NCBI GenBank assembly: GCA_963383645.1
Contig: OY726558.1
Span: forward strand, 179,209,134 to 179,273,133
DNA length: 64,000 nt
Source: Muscardinus avellanarius
Lineage: Eukaryota; Chordata; Mammalia; Rodentia; Gliridae
Reading direction: 5' to 3'
Positions within the stretch are counted from its first letter, which is position 1. Each line of letters starts with the position of its first letter. The translations under genes and the position numbers were made by a program. Under the pieces are notes generated by a model, which saw nothing but the letters and a program-made list of their open reading frames with translations, did no database searches and had not been told where the DNA came from. Positions 34,933-46,060 of this stretch are shown piece by piece.

Positions 34933-34936
34933 AAAG

Positions 34937-35155
34937 GCCAGGCGTGGTGGCGCACGCTTGTAATCCCCGCGCTTGGGAGGCTGAGACAGGAGGATCGCAC
35001 TGGTTCAAAGGCAGCCTCAGCTACTTAGTGAGGCTTTCAGCAACTTAGCGAGACCCTGTTTCCAAATAAAATATAAAAATGGTCTGAGAGTATAGCCTGG
35101 AGGTAGAAAGCCTCTGGGTTCCACCCCTATTACCACCAAAAAAAAAAAAAAAAGA
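34937..35155 (+). mobile_element. B1-dID SINE (tagaaagcctctg subtype)
   Basis: Well-preserved sense copy with an A16 tail (gccaggcgtggtggcgcacg start). Confidence 0.92.
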
Positions 35156-35274
35156 GAGAGATTGTGTTTTTAGGAAGACTTTTATTATCACAGAGTAAAT
35201 AACTCCAACTTTATTTAAATAAAGAAAAAAATGGGGTTGGGGAAATTCAAATGTAGTCATTAAAATATGTGTGT

Positions 35275-35487
35275 CTGCTGGGCATGGTGGTGCATACTTG
35301 TAATCCCAGAATTCAGGAGGCCGATACAGGAGAATCACAGTTCACAGACAGCCTCAGCTACTTAGTGAGGCTCTTTGCAACTCTGTGAGATCTTGTTTCA
35401 AAATAAAGAATAAAATATAGCTCTGAGGATATAGCTCTGAGTTATAATGCCCCTGGGCTCCATCCCCAGTACTGAAAAACAAAATGT
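35275..35487 (+). mobile_element. B1-dID SINE
   Basis: Sense copy with both arms (gctgggcatggtggtgcat; right end ctccatccccagtactg). Confidence 0.9.
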
Positions 35488-35489
35488 GT

Positions 35490-35865
35490 GTGTATGCTTC
35501 AGTATGTTTTCCACTTTGATGCTTAGATTGAATGGTTTCACAAGTAAATATAGCTGTTTGGTTCATATTTATTCATTACAAGGAGAAAAGGACCCACTCT
35601 GAGTAGTTCCACACAAGAAAATCTCCCTACATAGATCTGAACCTCGAGCCCCAGAAATGAATAAATCCAGAGTGAGCCTTGGAGAGAGAGGGAGCAAACT
35701 GCATTTGGTAATGGATTTCTTCACTTTTCATTTATAACTTTTGCATGTCACTTCTGAATGTGGTGTTTCTATTTCAAAATAGTGCATATAATTCTGTTGC
35801 GTTGTTACTTCTTAATTCTCTCTGACTAAAAGACTATATTAGGCACAACTCCACCTTTCTTACTT
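35490..35865. other. Repeat-free stretch upstream of a candidate promoter
   Basis: No transposable element recognised. It contains a MEF2-like AT palindrome (ctatttcaaaatag at about 35769-35782) about 90 bases upstream of a TATA-like box. It may be unique, constrained sequence. Confidence 0.35.
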
Positions 35866-35870
35866 AGAGG

Positions 35871-35878
35871 TATAAATA
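35871..35878 (+). promoter_or_regulatory. TATA-like box
   Basis: The sequence tataaata lies in an otherwise mixed-composition segment. A canonical start would fall near 35900. Such motifs are frequent by chance in AT-rich DNA. It is listed because it lies just upstream of an exon-like segment. Confidence 0.3.
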
Positions 35879-35890
35879 CCAGGGGAAGGA

Positions 35891-36059
35891 ATGCCTAAGA
35901 GGCAGGTGTTTCTCAAGCAAAGCGTTCAATACTGTTTTCACTTGCAGAACACTCTACGGAAGAGGACAAGAGACCGGTACTTCAGAAAACATGGCTTAAA
36001 AACCACAGACACATGGACAATGTGGTCTTGTGTTTTATGAGGACCATTGAACACACAAG
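35891..36059 (+). other. Candidate exon region (unrecognised)
   Basis: A pyrimidine-rich acceptor (gttttcacttgcag, AG at 35946-35947) precedes a 112-base segment (35948-36059) ending in a strong donor, caag|gtaaag. One frame of that segment is stop-free throughout (about 36 codons, in phase 1, out phase 2). In another frame an ATG at 35891 opens a 49-codon ORF ending with TGA at 36038-36040. The segment lies in the least repetitive part of the area. I do not recognise the peptides. It could be an exon of an unknown gene or lncRNA, a pseudo-exon, or chance. Confidence 0.3.
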
Positions 36060-36505
36060 GTAAAGCCAATGAATAAATATTGTTTACTTCATATTATTAT
36101 TCAGTGTTCTATATTTCTTTCCCATTTAGTTTACTTTCATTTTTCTGTCCCTTTTTAAGTGTTATTTTTTAATGTCAGAAGTTTTGGTATTTTAATTTTG
36201 TATTTCCCAACTATTGCCATGTTTGTGAAATTTCCCACTATTACACCCCACCCAGGGTCATTCACTTTGTAATCCAGAGACTCAGAAGGTATAGTAAGCA
36301 AAGAGCTTAGTTTACATAATTTTCAATATGTTTCTTCTCAGCAAATAGGTTTCTTTTGACATCTCAGTAAGTATCAAGGACGTGGAGCCGTCACCACAGC
36401 AAAGGATAGAATCAGGCTCACTATCTCACTCTTCTCAGCTTTTTCTCAAAACTTCATACTTATAGTTCAATCTGCATTTTTATATGGAAAATTTAAATTA
36501 CAAAT
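36060..36505. other. Unassigned sequence
   Basis: No recognised repeat or gene. Confidence 0.4.
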
Positions 36506-36507
36506 TT

Positions 36508-36612
36508 GATGGTGGTACATGCCACCATTTGAGGCTAAAACATAGGATTACATATTTGAGACCAACCACAAAAACTTAGCAAGACCCTGTTTCAAAATAA
36601 AGAATAAAAAGG
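36508..36612 (+). mobile_element. B1-dID SINE fragment (left arm)
   Basis: Diverged left arm with acttagcaagaccctg and an A-rich linker. The ID-like arm is gone. Confidence 0.7.
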
Positions 36613-36740
36613 GTTCATTTTATTACAAAAAAGAAAAAAAAGATAAATATTACAAATCTGAATTATTCTGTGAAAAACATTTCAAAATTCCCATGTACAA
36701 TGTAATGCCCTAAACTCTTCTTAATGAACACAAAATACTT

Positions 36741-36983
36741 AGAATACATTCTTTTGTTTGTTTGTTTATTTGTTTGTTTTTGGTGGTACTGGGGTTCCTG
36801 AAAGCCTTTCTACCTCCAGGCTACACTACCAAATCTATTTTTTTAATATTTTTATTTTGGAAACAGGGTCTCTCTTAAACCAGTAAGGCTGGCTTCGAAC
36901 CTGCGCAATCCTCCTATCTCTGCCTCCCAAGCACAGGGATTACAAGTGTGTGCCACCACGCCCGGCCATGAATAGAATACATT
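36741..36983 (-). mobile_element. B1-dID SINE (short-linker subtype) with target-site duplication
   Basis: Antisense copy with a TTTG/TTTA tail, ggtactggggttcctgaaag arm, and linker gtctcttaaaccag. It is flanked by agaatacatt at 36741 and again at 36974. Confidence 0.9.
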
Positions 36984-36984
36984 T

Positions 36985-37885
36985 TTTCTTGACCTGCTTA
37001 ACTCTCATTCTCTAATATATCCCTGAGGATGGTGGTTAACTTGAAATTCAAAGGTGATATTATGATACTCCATGTAAGAATTACTTTGTTCGAAAAAATA
37101 TTTTTGAACCTAAATTATAGCGTATATACGCATTATAACTGTTGTGTTAATCCTATTTTATATTTTTCATCATCCACTTGCTTCTTTATTTGGTTTGATT
37201 TTGATGTTAGTTATAGCAGAACACATTAAACAATTATGTATGTACATGATATTGTAGGTTCACAAGTGTTTACTCTGCTGTGTTAGGTAAATAATTTGAG
37301 GATATTTCTTAAAAATAATTTTTTATTTCAAAGAATGCTAATGCTCTTACATTTTCTCACTATTTCCCTCGTTTACTTCTCCTTTTCTATAAAAATATGG
37401 AATAATTGCAAAACTTGAATGAGCTCTAAAGAAATGACTGTATAATGGATAAAATCTAATTTCCTGCTTTTGATGTATCACAATTACATAGAAATGCCCT
37501 ACTTGCAGAAAATGTGCACAAAACTTTAAAATGCAATATAGGTGGTTGTAGAGGGACTTAATCCTAGTAATTTATTTTTAAATTTCTCAAGAAAAGAGTT
37601 ATCCATACAGCTACTGAAATATTTCTGTATACTGGTGACTATTTTAAACAGAAAGATGTTGTGATATCAAATTCAAACTCTTATTTTTTAATTTGTGATT
37701 TACTGTGAATGTAAGCCTTTTGTAAGTAAACTACAATTTTATTTCAAATTCTTATAATTTTAGGATGCCTCAGCATACATTTTCAGTATAAATTTAGCCT
37801 TATCAGACTGCAAGCCAGAGTTGGTTGCCCTCAACAGTTTCCAGTTTTCTACTTCTCTGGTTTTCAGTGTAATTGATTTGGATAT
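36985..37885. other. Unassigned AT-rich sequence
   Basis: No recognised element. The frame at 37029-37229 has no features of a gene. Confidence 0.4.
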
Positions 37886-37889
37886 CTGT

Positions 37890-38033
37890 CCTATCCAAGC
37901 ATGGTGGTACAATTCTATGATACCAGTACTTGGGAGGCTGAAACCAAAGGATCACAGGTTCAATACCTGTCTCAGCAGTTAGGGGGACTCTCATCAACCT
38001 AGCAAGACCCTGTCTCAAAAAATAATTAAATAA
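37890..38033 (+). mobile_element. B1-dID SINE, left arm only
   Basis: Sense B1-like arm ending in gaccctgtctcaaaa. There is no ID-like arm. It is directly followed by another copy. Confidence 0.8.
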
Positions 38034-38232
38034 AAGCCAGGGGTGGTGGTACATAATTGTAATCCCAGCATTTGAGAGGCTGAGACAGGAGGATCCAGGT
38101 TCATGGCAACTCAGTGAGACCCTGTTTCAAAATAAAGAATAAAATATAGGGCTGGGTGTGTAGTTTGAAGGCAAAATGCCCCTGGGTTCCATTCCCATTA
38201 CAGCAAACAAACAAACAAATAAATAACAAAAA
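38034..38232 (+). mobile_element. B1-dID SINE with AAAC/AAAT tail
   Basis: Sense copy with an internal deletion in the linker and a tail of AAAC and AAAT units. Confidence 0.88.
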
Positions 38233-38266
38233 TAAATAAATAGAAGAAAAACAATTTTGGTTCAAA

Positions 38267-38507
38267 AATGTAATTATGAGCCGGGCGTGGTGGCGCACGC
38301 TTGTAATCCCAGCATTAGGGAGGCTGAGACCTGGAGGATCACGGTTCGAGGACAGCCTCAGCTACTTAGTGAGGCCCTCTGCAACTAAGTGAGACCCGGT
38401 TTCTAAATAAAGAATAAAAAATAGGGCAGGGGGTGTAGCTCGGAGGTCAAATGCCCTTGGGTTCCATCCCCAGACCCGCAAAAAAAAAAAAAAAAAATGT
38501 AATTATG
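38267..38507 (+). mobile_element. Young B1-dID SINE with 12-bp target-site duplication
   Basis: Low-divergence copy of the 'cccagacccgc' subtype with an A18 tail. The flanks aatgtaattatg at 38267-38278 and 38496-38507 are identical. Confidence 0.95.
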
Positions 38508-38699
38508 GCAGCAATAGATAATAGTTTAAAGATAAAGTAATATAGAAGAAACGATTTTTTAGTTTCTACTTACTACTAAAAAAGTTATCAAGTTTTTAAA
38601 TACCAGTAAAAATTATGCCTTGAACTTATCTGTATGCTTGATACTTTGAGGCTTATAAAGTATAAATAGGTAAAATAATTTGACATTGTTCCACATTAT

Positions 38700-38918
38700 T
38701 TTTTATTTTTTTGCGGGTCTGTGAATGGAACCCAGAGGCATTCGACCTCTAAGCTACAATCCCTGCTCTATTTTTCTTTATTTATTTTGAAACAGGGTCT
38801 CACTAAGTTGCTGAGGACCTCAATATGTAGCTGAGGCTGTCCACGAATCACAATCTTCCAGGTCTCAGCCTTCCAAATGCTGGGAATACAAGTTTGCACC
38901 ACCACGCCCAGCTAGGAC
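38700..38918 (-). mobile_element. B1-dID SINE (gcgggtctg subtype), antisense
   Basis: Antisense copy with the ttgcgggtctgtgaatgg end that matches the 'cccagacccgc' subtype. Confidence 0.9.
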
Positions 38919-38974
38919 ATTACTTCACATTAAAAAAATAAATTAAAAAGAAAAACATTTTTAAAGTAAAATGC

Positions 38975-39242
38975 AAACTAGTCCTAGTGGCTCACACTTG
39001 TAATCCCAGTACTTGCAAGGCTGAAATAGGAGGATCACATGCCCTTAGCAAGCCTCAGCTACTTAGTGAAGCCCTCCACAATTTAGTGAGATCCTTTTTC
39101 AATATAAAAAATAAAATAGGGCTAGGCAAGTAGCTCAGAGTTAGAATGTCCCTGGCTTTAATCTACAGTACTTGGGGGAAAAAAAGAGAGAGCTCAAAGG
39201 TAGAATATCCCAGGATTCAATCCCTGGTACCACCAAAAATTA
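38975..39242 (+). mobile_element. B1-dID SINE with a duplicated ID-like arm
   Basis: Standard left arm and ID-like arm (38975-39176), then a second partial ID-like unit (39190-39240: gctcaaaggtagaatatccc to ccctggtaccacc). This gives a B1-dID-dID trimer. Confidence 0.8.
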
Positions 39243-39244
39243 AA

Positions 39245-40290
39245 ATGAAAATAGATATCTGCTGTATAGAAGTGTAGCCTGGTGACCATCTCCCTATGAG
39301 TTAACCATATACAACCCCATTGACAGTCACACCTGACCTGGATTATGCAGAAGTATCACAGTGACTGCTTCCCAGTCACAATATGAGCCCATGGAACATG
39401 TCTTCCTTAATGTAAAGGCACCTACTAGAGTTCTTCACTAGAAATTCGCTTAGATAATGCCCCAAGCACCAATATAGGTTTTGGTCTACAGGTTCCTTAC
39501 TTCTTTTTTTTGGAGATCAAATACCAGTGGGTAAATATGCCCTAGAAGGCGTCTCCCTTTCTAGTATCCCAAGGAGGTGTGCTGCCTCTTCTCTCTCTCA
39601 GATTATTTTCATTTATTTCCTTTTAAAAAAATTATTTGGACTCGCTTTTATTTAGCAGAAACAACCACACTTACTGGTGACCATTTATAAAACCCTGGAT
39701 AAATGTATGAACTTCCAAAAACATGCAGGATATTTGGAAGTTGGCCCTGACAAGAAATACAGGAATTCTTACCTTGGAGGAACAGACTCCTTTCAGTGAA
39801 TTCAACAGCCGGGCCATGGCTTTCCATAACCCTTAGACATTTCCACGGCAAATGTTAACCTGCTTCTGGCAGTAGTTTTCTACACACACTCTGGAAGGCT
39901 GCCCTCCATCTCACTGTCCCAGCATAATATGCTCTGTCTTCTCTCCCAGATCTGTACATGACTCGCTGTTTCTATTACTTCACCCATTTTGTGTGGTTAC
40001 CTCCTGATCAACACAATCTGTCTTATCTGCTTTCCTAGTCAGGTCGCTCCCAGAGAATGACTATCTTGATAGGAACATGTTATTTACAAGTCAGAAGACA
40101 GCCAGAAGAGCATCTGTCAATGTCAACAAGTTTCTTGTTTGAGAGTCACTGAGTCACAGAAATTTAGATATTGAGCTATATATCAGTATAAAGAAGCATC
40201 CTCTGAAAGGCAAACTGTAAACTTCTGTGACCAAACCGGAACCCTTTTTAGGGCAAGGGTAGAGTTTATAATCTCCGGTACCACAAAAAA
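39245..40290. other. Unassigned mixed-composition stretch
   Basis: About 1 kb with higher GC than its neighbours, no SINE, and an open minus-strand frame of 67 codons (39648-39851) with no recognisable domain. It may be an old LTR or unique sequence. I cannot assign it. Confidence 0.35.
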
Positions 40291-40965
40291 TATGTATTTC
40301 TTCTTTTTATATAAAATTCAGAAGTTTTATCAATATAATTATAGAGCTATGTATTTTTTATTTATTTTTATAGTAATTTTGCCTTGGTTACTGTTAGGCA
40401 AAAAAAAAGAAAACTCAAGCCTTTGTGTAAATTTTCTTGTAGTTCTTGGATTCATTCCCTCTCATATAAATCATATGTGACTCTTTGTATCTTGTATCTG
40501 TTTTATATCTATTAATATTATTGCTTATGACTTTTTTCAATTTACATATAGCATTATTCTACATTTAAAGATTGGCACAGCTGCATTGTGTGCAGCACTC
40601 AATGCATCCTAAAGCAGCATTTTTAAAAGAATTATGCATTCTCTTTGAGAAGGTATTATATCGCAGATATTGAGCTCTTTCTTGCTGTCATGTATTTGTC
40701 TCTCTCATAAAGGCTTTTAGTAGGAACATGGATAAAATGAAAACTAAATTTTTTTCTGCACAAAAAATTTTCTTAGAAAATATAGTTCTACAATTTTCTT
40801 TTAATTATTCCACTCTGCTCACATTTACAGAGCTTTAAAATATTATCTGTTATTGGCCATCAGTGATGATAAAAGCCATCTACTGAGTTATATTCCAAAT
40901 GGTTTCCCAGACTGTCAGTAACAATAAAAATAATTTAATATGCTGCTACAATGCACCATGTCTCA
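40290..40965. other. AT-rich sequence, nothing recognised
   Basis: No recognised element. Confidence 0.4.
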
Positions 40966-40967
40966 TA

Positions 40968-41239
40968 GAAATTATGTTAACTATCAAACCATAATTACTG
41001 TCCTCTCTTTCAAATAATGAATTCAATGATCTGACCTTTGAATATATGCAATGTTTATTAAGAGTAAAATTTTGAAACACACGTAAAATAAAAAGATATA
41101 TATTCATCACTGAAATTATGTAAACTATCAAACCATAATTACTGTCCTCTCTTTCAAATAATGAATTCAATGACCTGACCTTTGAATATATGCAATGTTT
41201 ATTGAGAGTAAAATTTTGAAATACACATGAAATAAAAAG

Positions 41240-41277
<38 letters not shown>

Positions 41278-41281
41278 TCAT
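40968..41281. repeat. Two-copy tandem duplication, 144-bp period
   Basis: Copy 1 (40968-41111) and copy 2 (41112 to about 41281) share gaaattatgt, the ccataattactgtcctctc segment and the ttgagtagaaa-type end with few differences. Copy 2 is lengthened by an AT microsatellite (41242-41274). A minus-strand frame reads the same peptide twice; this follows from the duplication and is not evidence of a protein. Confidence 0.92.
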
Positions 41282-41284
41282 TTA

Positions 41285-41835
41285 GTTAGAGTTTTTGTCT
41301 AATTGTTCTTAGTTTAGTTTTGTATCACCGTTTATGTGGCTATATAAATAACCATATAACTAACTCTGAATGATCCTTGGTTTACTGTTACAGATGCAAA
41401 ACAGTTATAGGAACAGAACTGTTATTAAATGAGAAATAGGGAAAAATGTTAATGCTGGTAGTACAGATTCCAGAAACATTATAATTATTTTATATGCTTT
41501 TGTTCATTTTTTTTACTACTTGCCACAGGCACTATTGCAAATGATGATGAAATAACAGGACATAAAATGGAAGGCAACTTTGCTCTTCTAAGCTTACATA
41601 GTAATAATGAACAGATACTAACATTAAATATCCAGGCTGATTTACAGTGATGCTATTCATTCAATGGTGCTGAGAAAGTTGCTGAAATAGAGTACGGAAT
41701 TTGCAAAAACAATCTGATAACCTAAGCTATAATAAAATTTTGTATATTTATGAACCAATCAAAATTATAATGATTTATAAATATCAAATAGTATATTATA
41801 TTCTCTAAAATTAGAGCATATAATTTGACTGCATT
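41285..41835. other. AT-rich sequence, nothing recognised
   Basis: No recognised element. Confidence 0.4.
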
Positions 41836-41837
41836 CT

Positions 41838-42005
41838 CCTTTTTATACTTTTATTGGTACATTATAGTCTCACTAATAATGTAGTTCAGAAAGAGTGCCA
41901 TACACGCACACTCACAGTGTGAGTTTTTCCCCAGCTTCCTCCCCATTCCCCTCTGCTCTATACAATACAGTGAGATTGACATTAGTATTCTCACATATGT
42001 ACATA
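41838..42005 (-). mobile_element. L1 3' end, antisense
   Basis: cttttattggtacattatag at the left, then a cacacgcacactcac segment and C-rich UTR. It continues briefly beyond the SINE inserted at its right end. Confidence 0.82.
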
Positions 42006-42233
42006 CTTTTTTTTTTTTTTTGTGGGTCTGGGGATGGAACCCAGGAGCATTCGACCTCCAAGCTTCTCCCCCTGCTCTATATTTTATTCCTTATTTTGAA
42101 ACAGGATCCCACTAAGTTGTGAAAGGTCTAAGTAGCTGAAGCTGTCCACGAACCGCTATCTTCCTGTCTCAGACTCCCCAATGCTGGGATTACAAGCATG
42201 CCCCACTACACCTGGCTACATGTACATACTTTT
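41997..42233 (-). mobile_element. B1-dID SINE with perfect 14-bp target-site duplication
   Basis: Antisense copy of the gtgggtctggggatgg subtype. The flanks atgtacatactttt at 41997-42010 and 42220-42233 are identical. Confidence 0.95.
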
Positions 42234-42269
42234 AAGAGTGTTTTCATTCTTTGTAAAATATGATAGTAA

Positions 42270-42327
42270 GAACATATTTACACTCTGAACTACGTTATGT
42301 GAGACTACAATGTACCAATAAAAGTAT
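42270..42327 (+). mobile_element. L1 3' tip, sense
   Basis: gaactacgttatgtgagac followed by aatgtaccaataaaag. Confidence 0.6.
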
Positions 42328-42344
42328 ATTTATTTATTTATTAT

Positions 42345-42895
42345 TTTTTTATTTTTATGTGGATCATACTGAAAATGGGATACATTCAGACTGTGCTTGG
42401 TGACCTCTCCACCCCAACTTTCCCTTACCCCATCCCAACAATGAGCGTCCAGATCAACCACGCTACATTCATACTTTTACACATGTTTGAATGTATATCC
42501 TCCATTAATCAACCTCAGCCTTCTTCCATTTCAGCTTTGGTGAGGTTTCAACTCCACAGGAATCAACTTGAGATGGATCAAAGACTTAGAAATTAGACCA
42601 GAGACTATGAAGTTATTAGAGGAGGGCATAGCCTCAACACTCCAACATATAGGCACAGGCAGTGACGTTCTCATCAAAACCTCCAAACTGCAGGAAATTA
42701 AAGCAAGAATGAACAACTGAGATGGCATCAAACTAAAATGTTTCTTCTCATCAAAGGAAATCATCAAGAACCTAAAGAGAAAGCCTACAGAATGGGAGAA
42801 GATCTTTGCCAGTGACCACTCTGATAGAGGGCTAATATCCAGAATATGCAGAGCTCAAAAGACTCTACACTAGCAAAAAAATATATATATATAAA
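42345..42895. mobile_element. 5'-inverted L1 copy
   Basis: Left part (to about 42550) is antisense 3' UTR next to a T-rich tail. The right part (42555-42890) is sense ORF2, with ttagaccagagactatgaag, aagatctttgccagtgacc and gagggctaatatccag. The back-to-back halves fit twin-primed insertion. Frames at 42357-42596 and 42531-42767 straddle the junction and are not genes. Confidence 0.75.
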
Positions 42896-43005
42896 ACCCA
42901 GTAAAAGTATATTTAAAAGAAGACATATTAAGGTAGACACATAACGCACAATACATTTTTTCAATTCTGTCTTTACTGCATGTATGCGCACCCACACATG
43001 CACAA

Positions 43006-43008
<3 letters not shown>

Positions 43009-43048
<40 letters not shown>
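43009..43048. repeat. (AC)n microsatellite
   Basis: About 20 AC units. Confidence 0.92.
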
Positions 43049-43051
<3 letters not shown>

Positions 43052-43146
43052 TTGTTTCATATTACCCTCCTAATGTACCCATTCTCTAGGGATGAATCTT
43101 GAATGACTGTACACAAGTCAATCCTGACAACAAACTTTCACTTTCC

Positions 43147-43149
<3 letters not shown>

Positions 43150-43176
<27 letters not shown>
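43150..43176. repeat. T27 homopolymer
   Basis: Uninterrupted T run. No SINE was recognised beside it. Confidence 0.85.
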
Positions 43177-43180
<4 letters not shown>

Positions 43181-43299
43181 CCAAATAGGACATCAGATCT
43201 TAGTTCAAGGAAGAGCTTGGAAGTAGTTTTTACTGCATTATTATATGGGGAAGACCTTATCAGGAAGTAGGTTATTGAGGGAACCACCTCCATCTTCTA

Positions 43300-43317
43300 T
43301 TTTTTTTTTTTTTTTTT
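43300..43317. repeat. T18 homopolymer
   Basis: Second T run 125 bases after the first. The segment between them could be a tiny retroposed fragment. Confidence 0.8.
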
Positions 43318-43319
43318 AG

Positions 43320-43680
43320 TATGGATTTGACAGTCAGAGCACAGGAAGACACCTGTCACCATGAAGTCTGTGAAAAACATAGTGAACATCTAAAGGATGG
43401 ACAAAGAGCAAGAACCCACACTCCTTTTAAAGAAACAGTCTCTCCTTTTCTTGAAGTGACTGTTCTGACTTTTCTAATTTATACTATTTTGCATCAGATA
43501 TATTTCTGTAACTTTTGTACTAAATTTTTGATTACATGATATGTTAATTAGTATAGGCATTTCTTCTATATCTATCTTCCACTGTATGTTGCATGCTAAG
43601 TTAATGCCAATGTCTACTATAGGAAAAATAAAAATAAGTAACATAAACACAAAACATAGTACACTCAAAATAAATTATTT
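43320..43680. other. Unassigned sequence
   Basis: A frame of 72 codons starts right after the T18 run (43321-43539). I see no domain in it. Retroposed origin is possible (see findings). Confidence 0.35.
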
Positions 43681-43682
43681 AT

Positions 43683-43883
43683 AGCCGAGAGTAGTGGTAC
43701 ACGCTTATAATCCCAGCATTCGGGAGGCTGAGACTAGAGGATTCCGGTTCATGGCCAGCATCAGCTACTTAGTGAGACCCTCTGCAACTTAGTGAAGCTC
43801 TGTTTCAAAAAAAGAATGCAAAAGAGGGCAGGGGGTGTAGCTCAGAGGTCAAAAGCCCCTAGGTTCCATCCCCAGACCAACAA

Positions 43884-43923
<40 letters not shown>
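43683..43923 (+). mobile_element. B1-dID SINE with (AAAT)n tail
   Basis: Sense copy of the 'cccagacc' subtype. The tail has expanded to about 10 AAAT units (43883-43922). Confidence 0.92.
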
Positions 43924-43925
<2 letters not shown>

Positions 43926-44044
43926 CTACTACATATATATTTTTCATATGGAATTTCCTACTATTATATAAAATAATTATATGATGGTTTTAAATAAATT
44001 ATCAACTACTATCATATTATTAATTAAATATGATTATCTACTAT

Positions 44045-44175
44045 GCATTTGAAGATCACAGGTTTAATAAGACTGAGTAAATGAACAAGACCCTGTTTCA
44101 TAATTTAGAAAAAATTATGAAAACCTTGGAAATGTAGGTTGGAAGTAGTATATTTCTGGGTTCAATCTCTAGTAC

Positions 44176-44214
<39 letters not shown>
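44045..44214 (+). mobile_element. B1-dID SINE, truncated, with (AAT)n tail
   Basis: Only the end of the left arm, the linker and a diverged ID-like arm remain. The tail is about 13 AAT units (44175-44213). Confidence 0.8.
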
Positions 44215-44755
44215 TTTCTCTCATTACTTCTAGGATGAGTATTCTGGGATTTTTAGTACATCTGTGCAATGTCTAAATGTATACTGTATGAAAAATTCAT
44301 GACCTAATAATTATATGTGTTTATCATGATATGGGGCAATCTGTATCAGCAGAAGAAAATGTGTGGTATGTGTGGAGGAGAAGGGGTATAACAGACAATT
44401 CATTAGAATGAGTGTTTTCATGTCTCTTCTAAGTATACACTAGGTCTGAGAGTCAGAACTTCTTTGGAATGTTGGCAAGACACTAAAGTAAGGTCTAATC
44501 AATATGTAGTAAAAAAGTAATAGATTAGTCGATGGGAAGAGAGATGACAAACGAGAAGAGATATATTCACTTTTATTAACTGGGAAAACTGTGTGACCTA
44601 CAAAGAAGTTGAAATGCTGAAAAAATACTTTGGAATATAACTTTGCTGTGTCCAGCTAGGCTCATCATCATTCCACATCCATATGCATATACAATTTATA
44701 AATACCATCAGCTCTTTATCTAGTGTATTCAACCACTTTCAACCACATCAGTTAT
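44215..44755. other. Unassigned sequence
   Basis: No recognised element. Confidence 0.4.
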
Positions 44756-44761
44756 TATTTA

Positions 44762-44975
44762 TGAATTTTTTTGGCAGTACAGAGGATGGAATCCAGGGGA
44801 ATTCCACCTCCAAGATACATCCCAAGACCTATTTTTTTATTCTTTATTTTAAAACAGGGTCTTGCTAAGTCGCAAAGGACCTCACTAAGTAACTGAGGCT
44901 GGCTGAGAACCCGGATCCTCTGTCTCAGCCTTCCAAATACTGGGATTACAAGCATGCACCACCACATCCAGTTTA
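44762..44975 (-). mobile_element. B1-dID SINE, antisense
   Basis: Antisense copy with ID-like arm, aaaacagggtcttgc linker, and B1 arm ending caccaccacatccag. Confidence 0.9.
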
Positions 44976-44979
44976 TGAA

Positions 44980-46060
44980 ATTATTAATATGGAGATACAA
45001 TCCAGTCATATATGAAATTATATCACCTATCTTATGGAAGCCATTCAGAGTTTGCTTTAGTAGTCAATAGAATATTCTAGAAATAAATAAAAATGCCAAT
45101 AATGAGAAAATAATAATAAACTGTTTCTGTTGTAGATATACAATTTCTAAAAAAATATGGGATGTTTTTTCAGAAATGACAAAATCGATCATAGAAATCA
45201 AATAAGGTCTTCTCATAAATAAGTATTATTAGAGTTCTTTGTGGAAATACATTTTTTCTGGTTCAGTGATTTTTAAGACAATTGAAGAAAAAGAAAGAAG
45301 TGACACAAAACCAAAAAATTATAATACTGAGCTATTTTAAAATAATTACATTCAATGAAACTCAAAATTAGAATGTTTAATTTGTTTTCAATACAAAAGG
45401 ACAAGCTAAACAAAATTGTACTAATAGATTATTTCACTCATTACACCTGGGGAAGAACCCACTGATCAGAGGACATCAAAAATGTTATGGCTTATGTGAA
45501 AAGTTAATTTTTTATGCTCAGTTCCATTATGAAAGATAGAAAGAGTCTGAACATCTGTTTTTAAAGCAACTGTTTCAATTAGGAGGAAACAGAATGTCTT
45601 CAAATAATTCCATCATTCCCAAAGGGAATTCCACCCTGAGAGAGTTAAAAGGACTCTGTGAAGCATGCTGGTAACCTTCTGCTAGGAACAGAAGGACTGA
45701 CTATAAGGTCTTGCTGGCCTATGTCTATAGGACAGTTCACTGAATTCACTGAGCTACATGGGCAACAGCATGAAGCCACTTTATTTTCCATAATGGCCCT
45801 GTAATTTATTTACACTTTCAACTTGCTTTTCTCACTCAGGATGAAAGATCTGTCTAACTAGTCAGTGAAAGACAATCATCTGTTACACTGATAATAAAAT
45901 ATATTTTAGGAGACTTTAAAAACACTCAATATTATTTAATTTTAGTAAGATTTAAGGCTCTCACTAGCCAGAAAAATTACAGTGGGAAAGAGGCACAGGG
46001 TTAGTCCTTTTTTTGTTTGTTTGTTTTTCTTCACTTCTCTCATCCTCTTTCCTCTGTTCT
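44980..46060. other. Unassigned AT-rich sequence
   Basis: No recognised repeat or coding frame. Confidence 0.4.

Noticed and set aside
40946..41281. A 111-codon minus-strand frame with an internally repeated peptide
   Set aside because: The repetition comes from the 144-bp DNA duplication and an AT microsatellite. No domain or coding signal is present.
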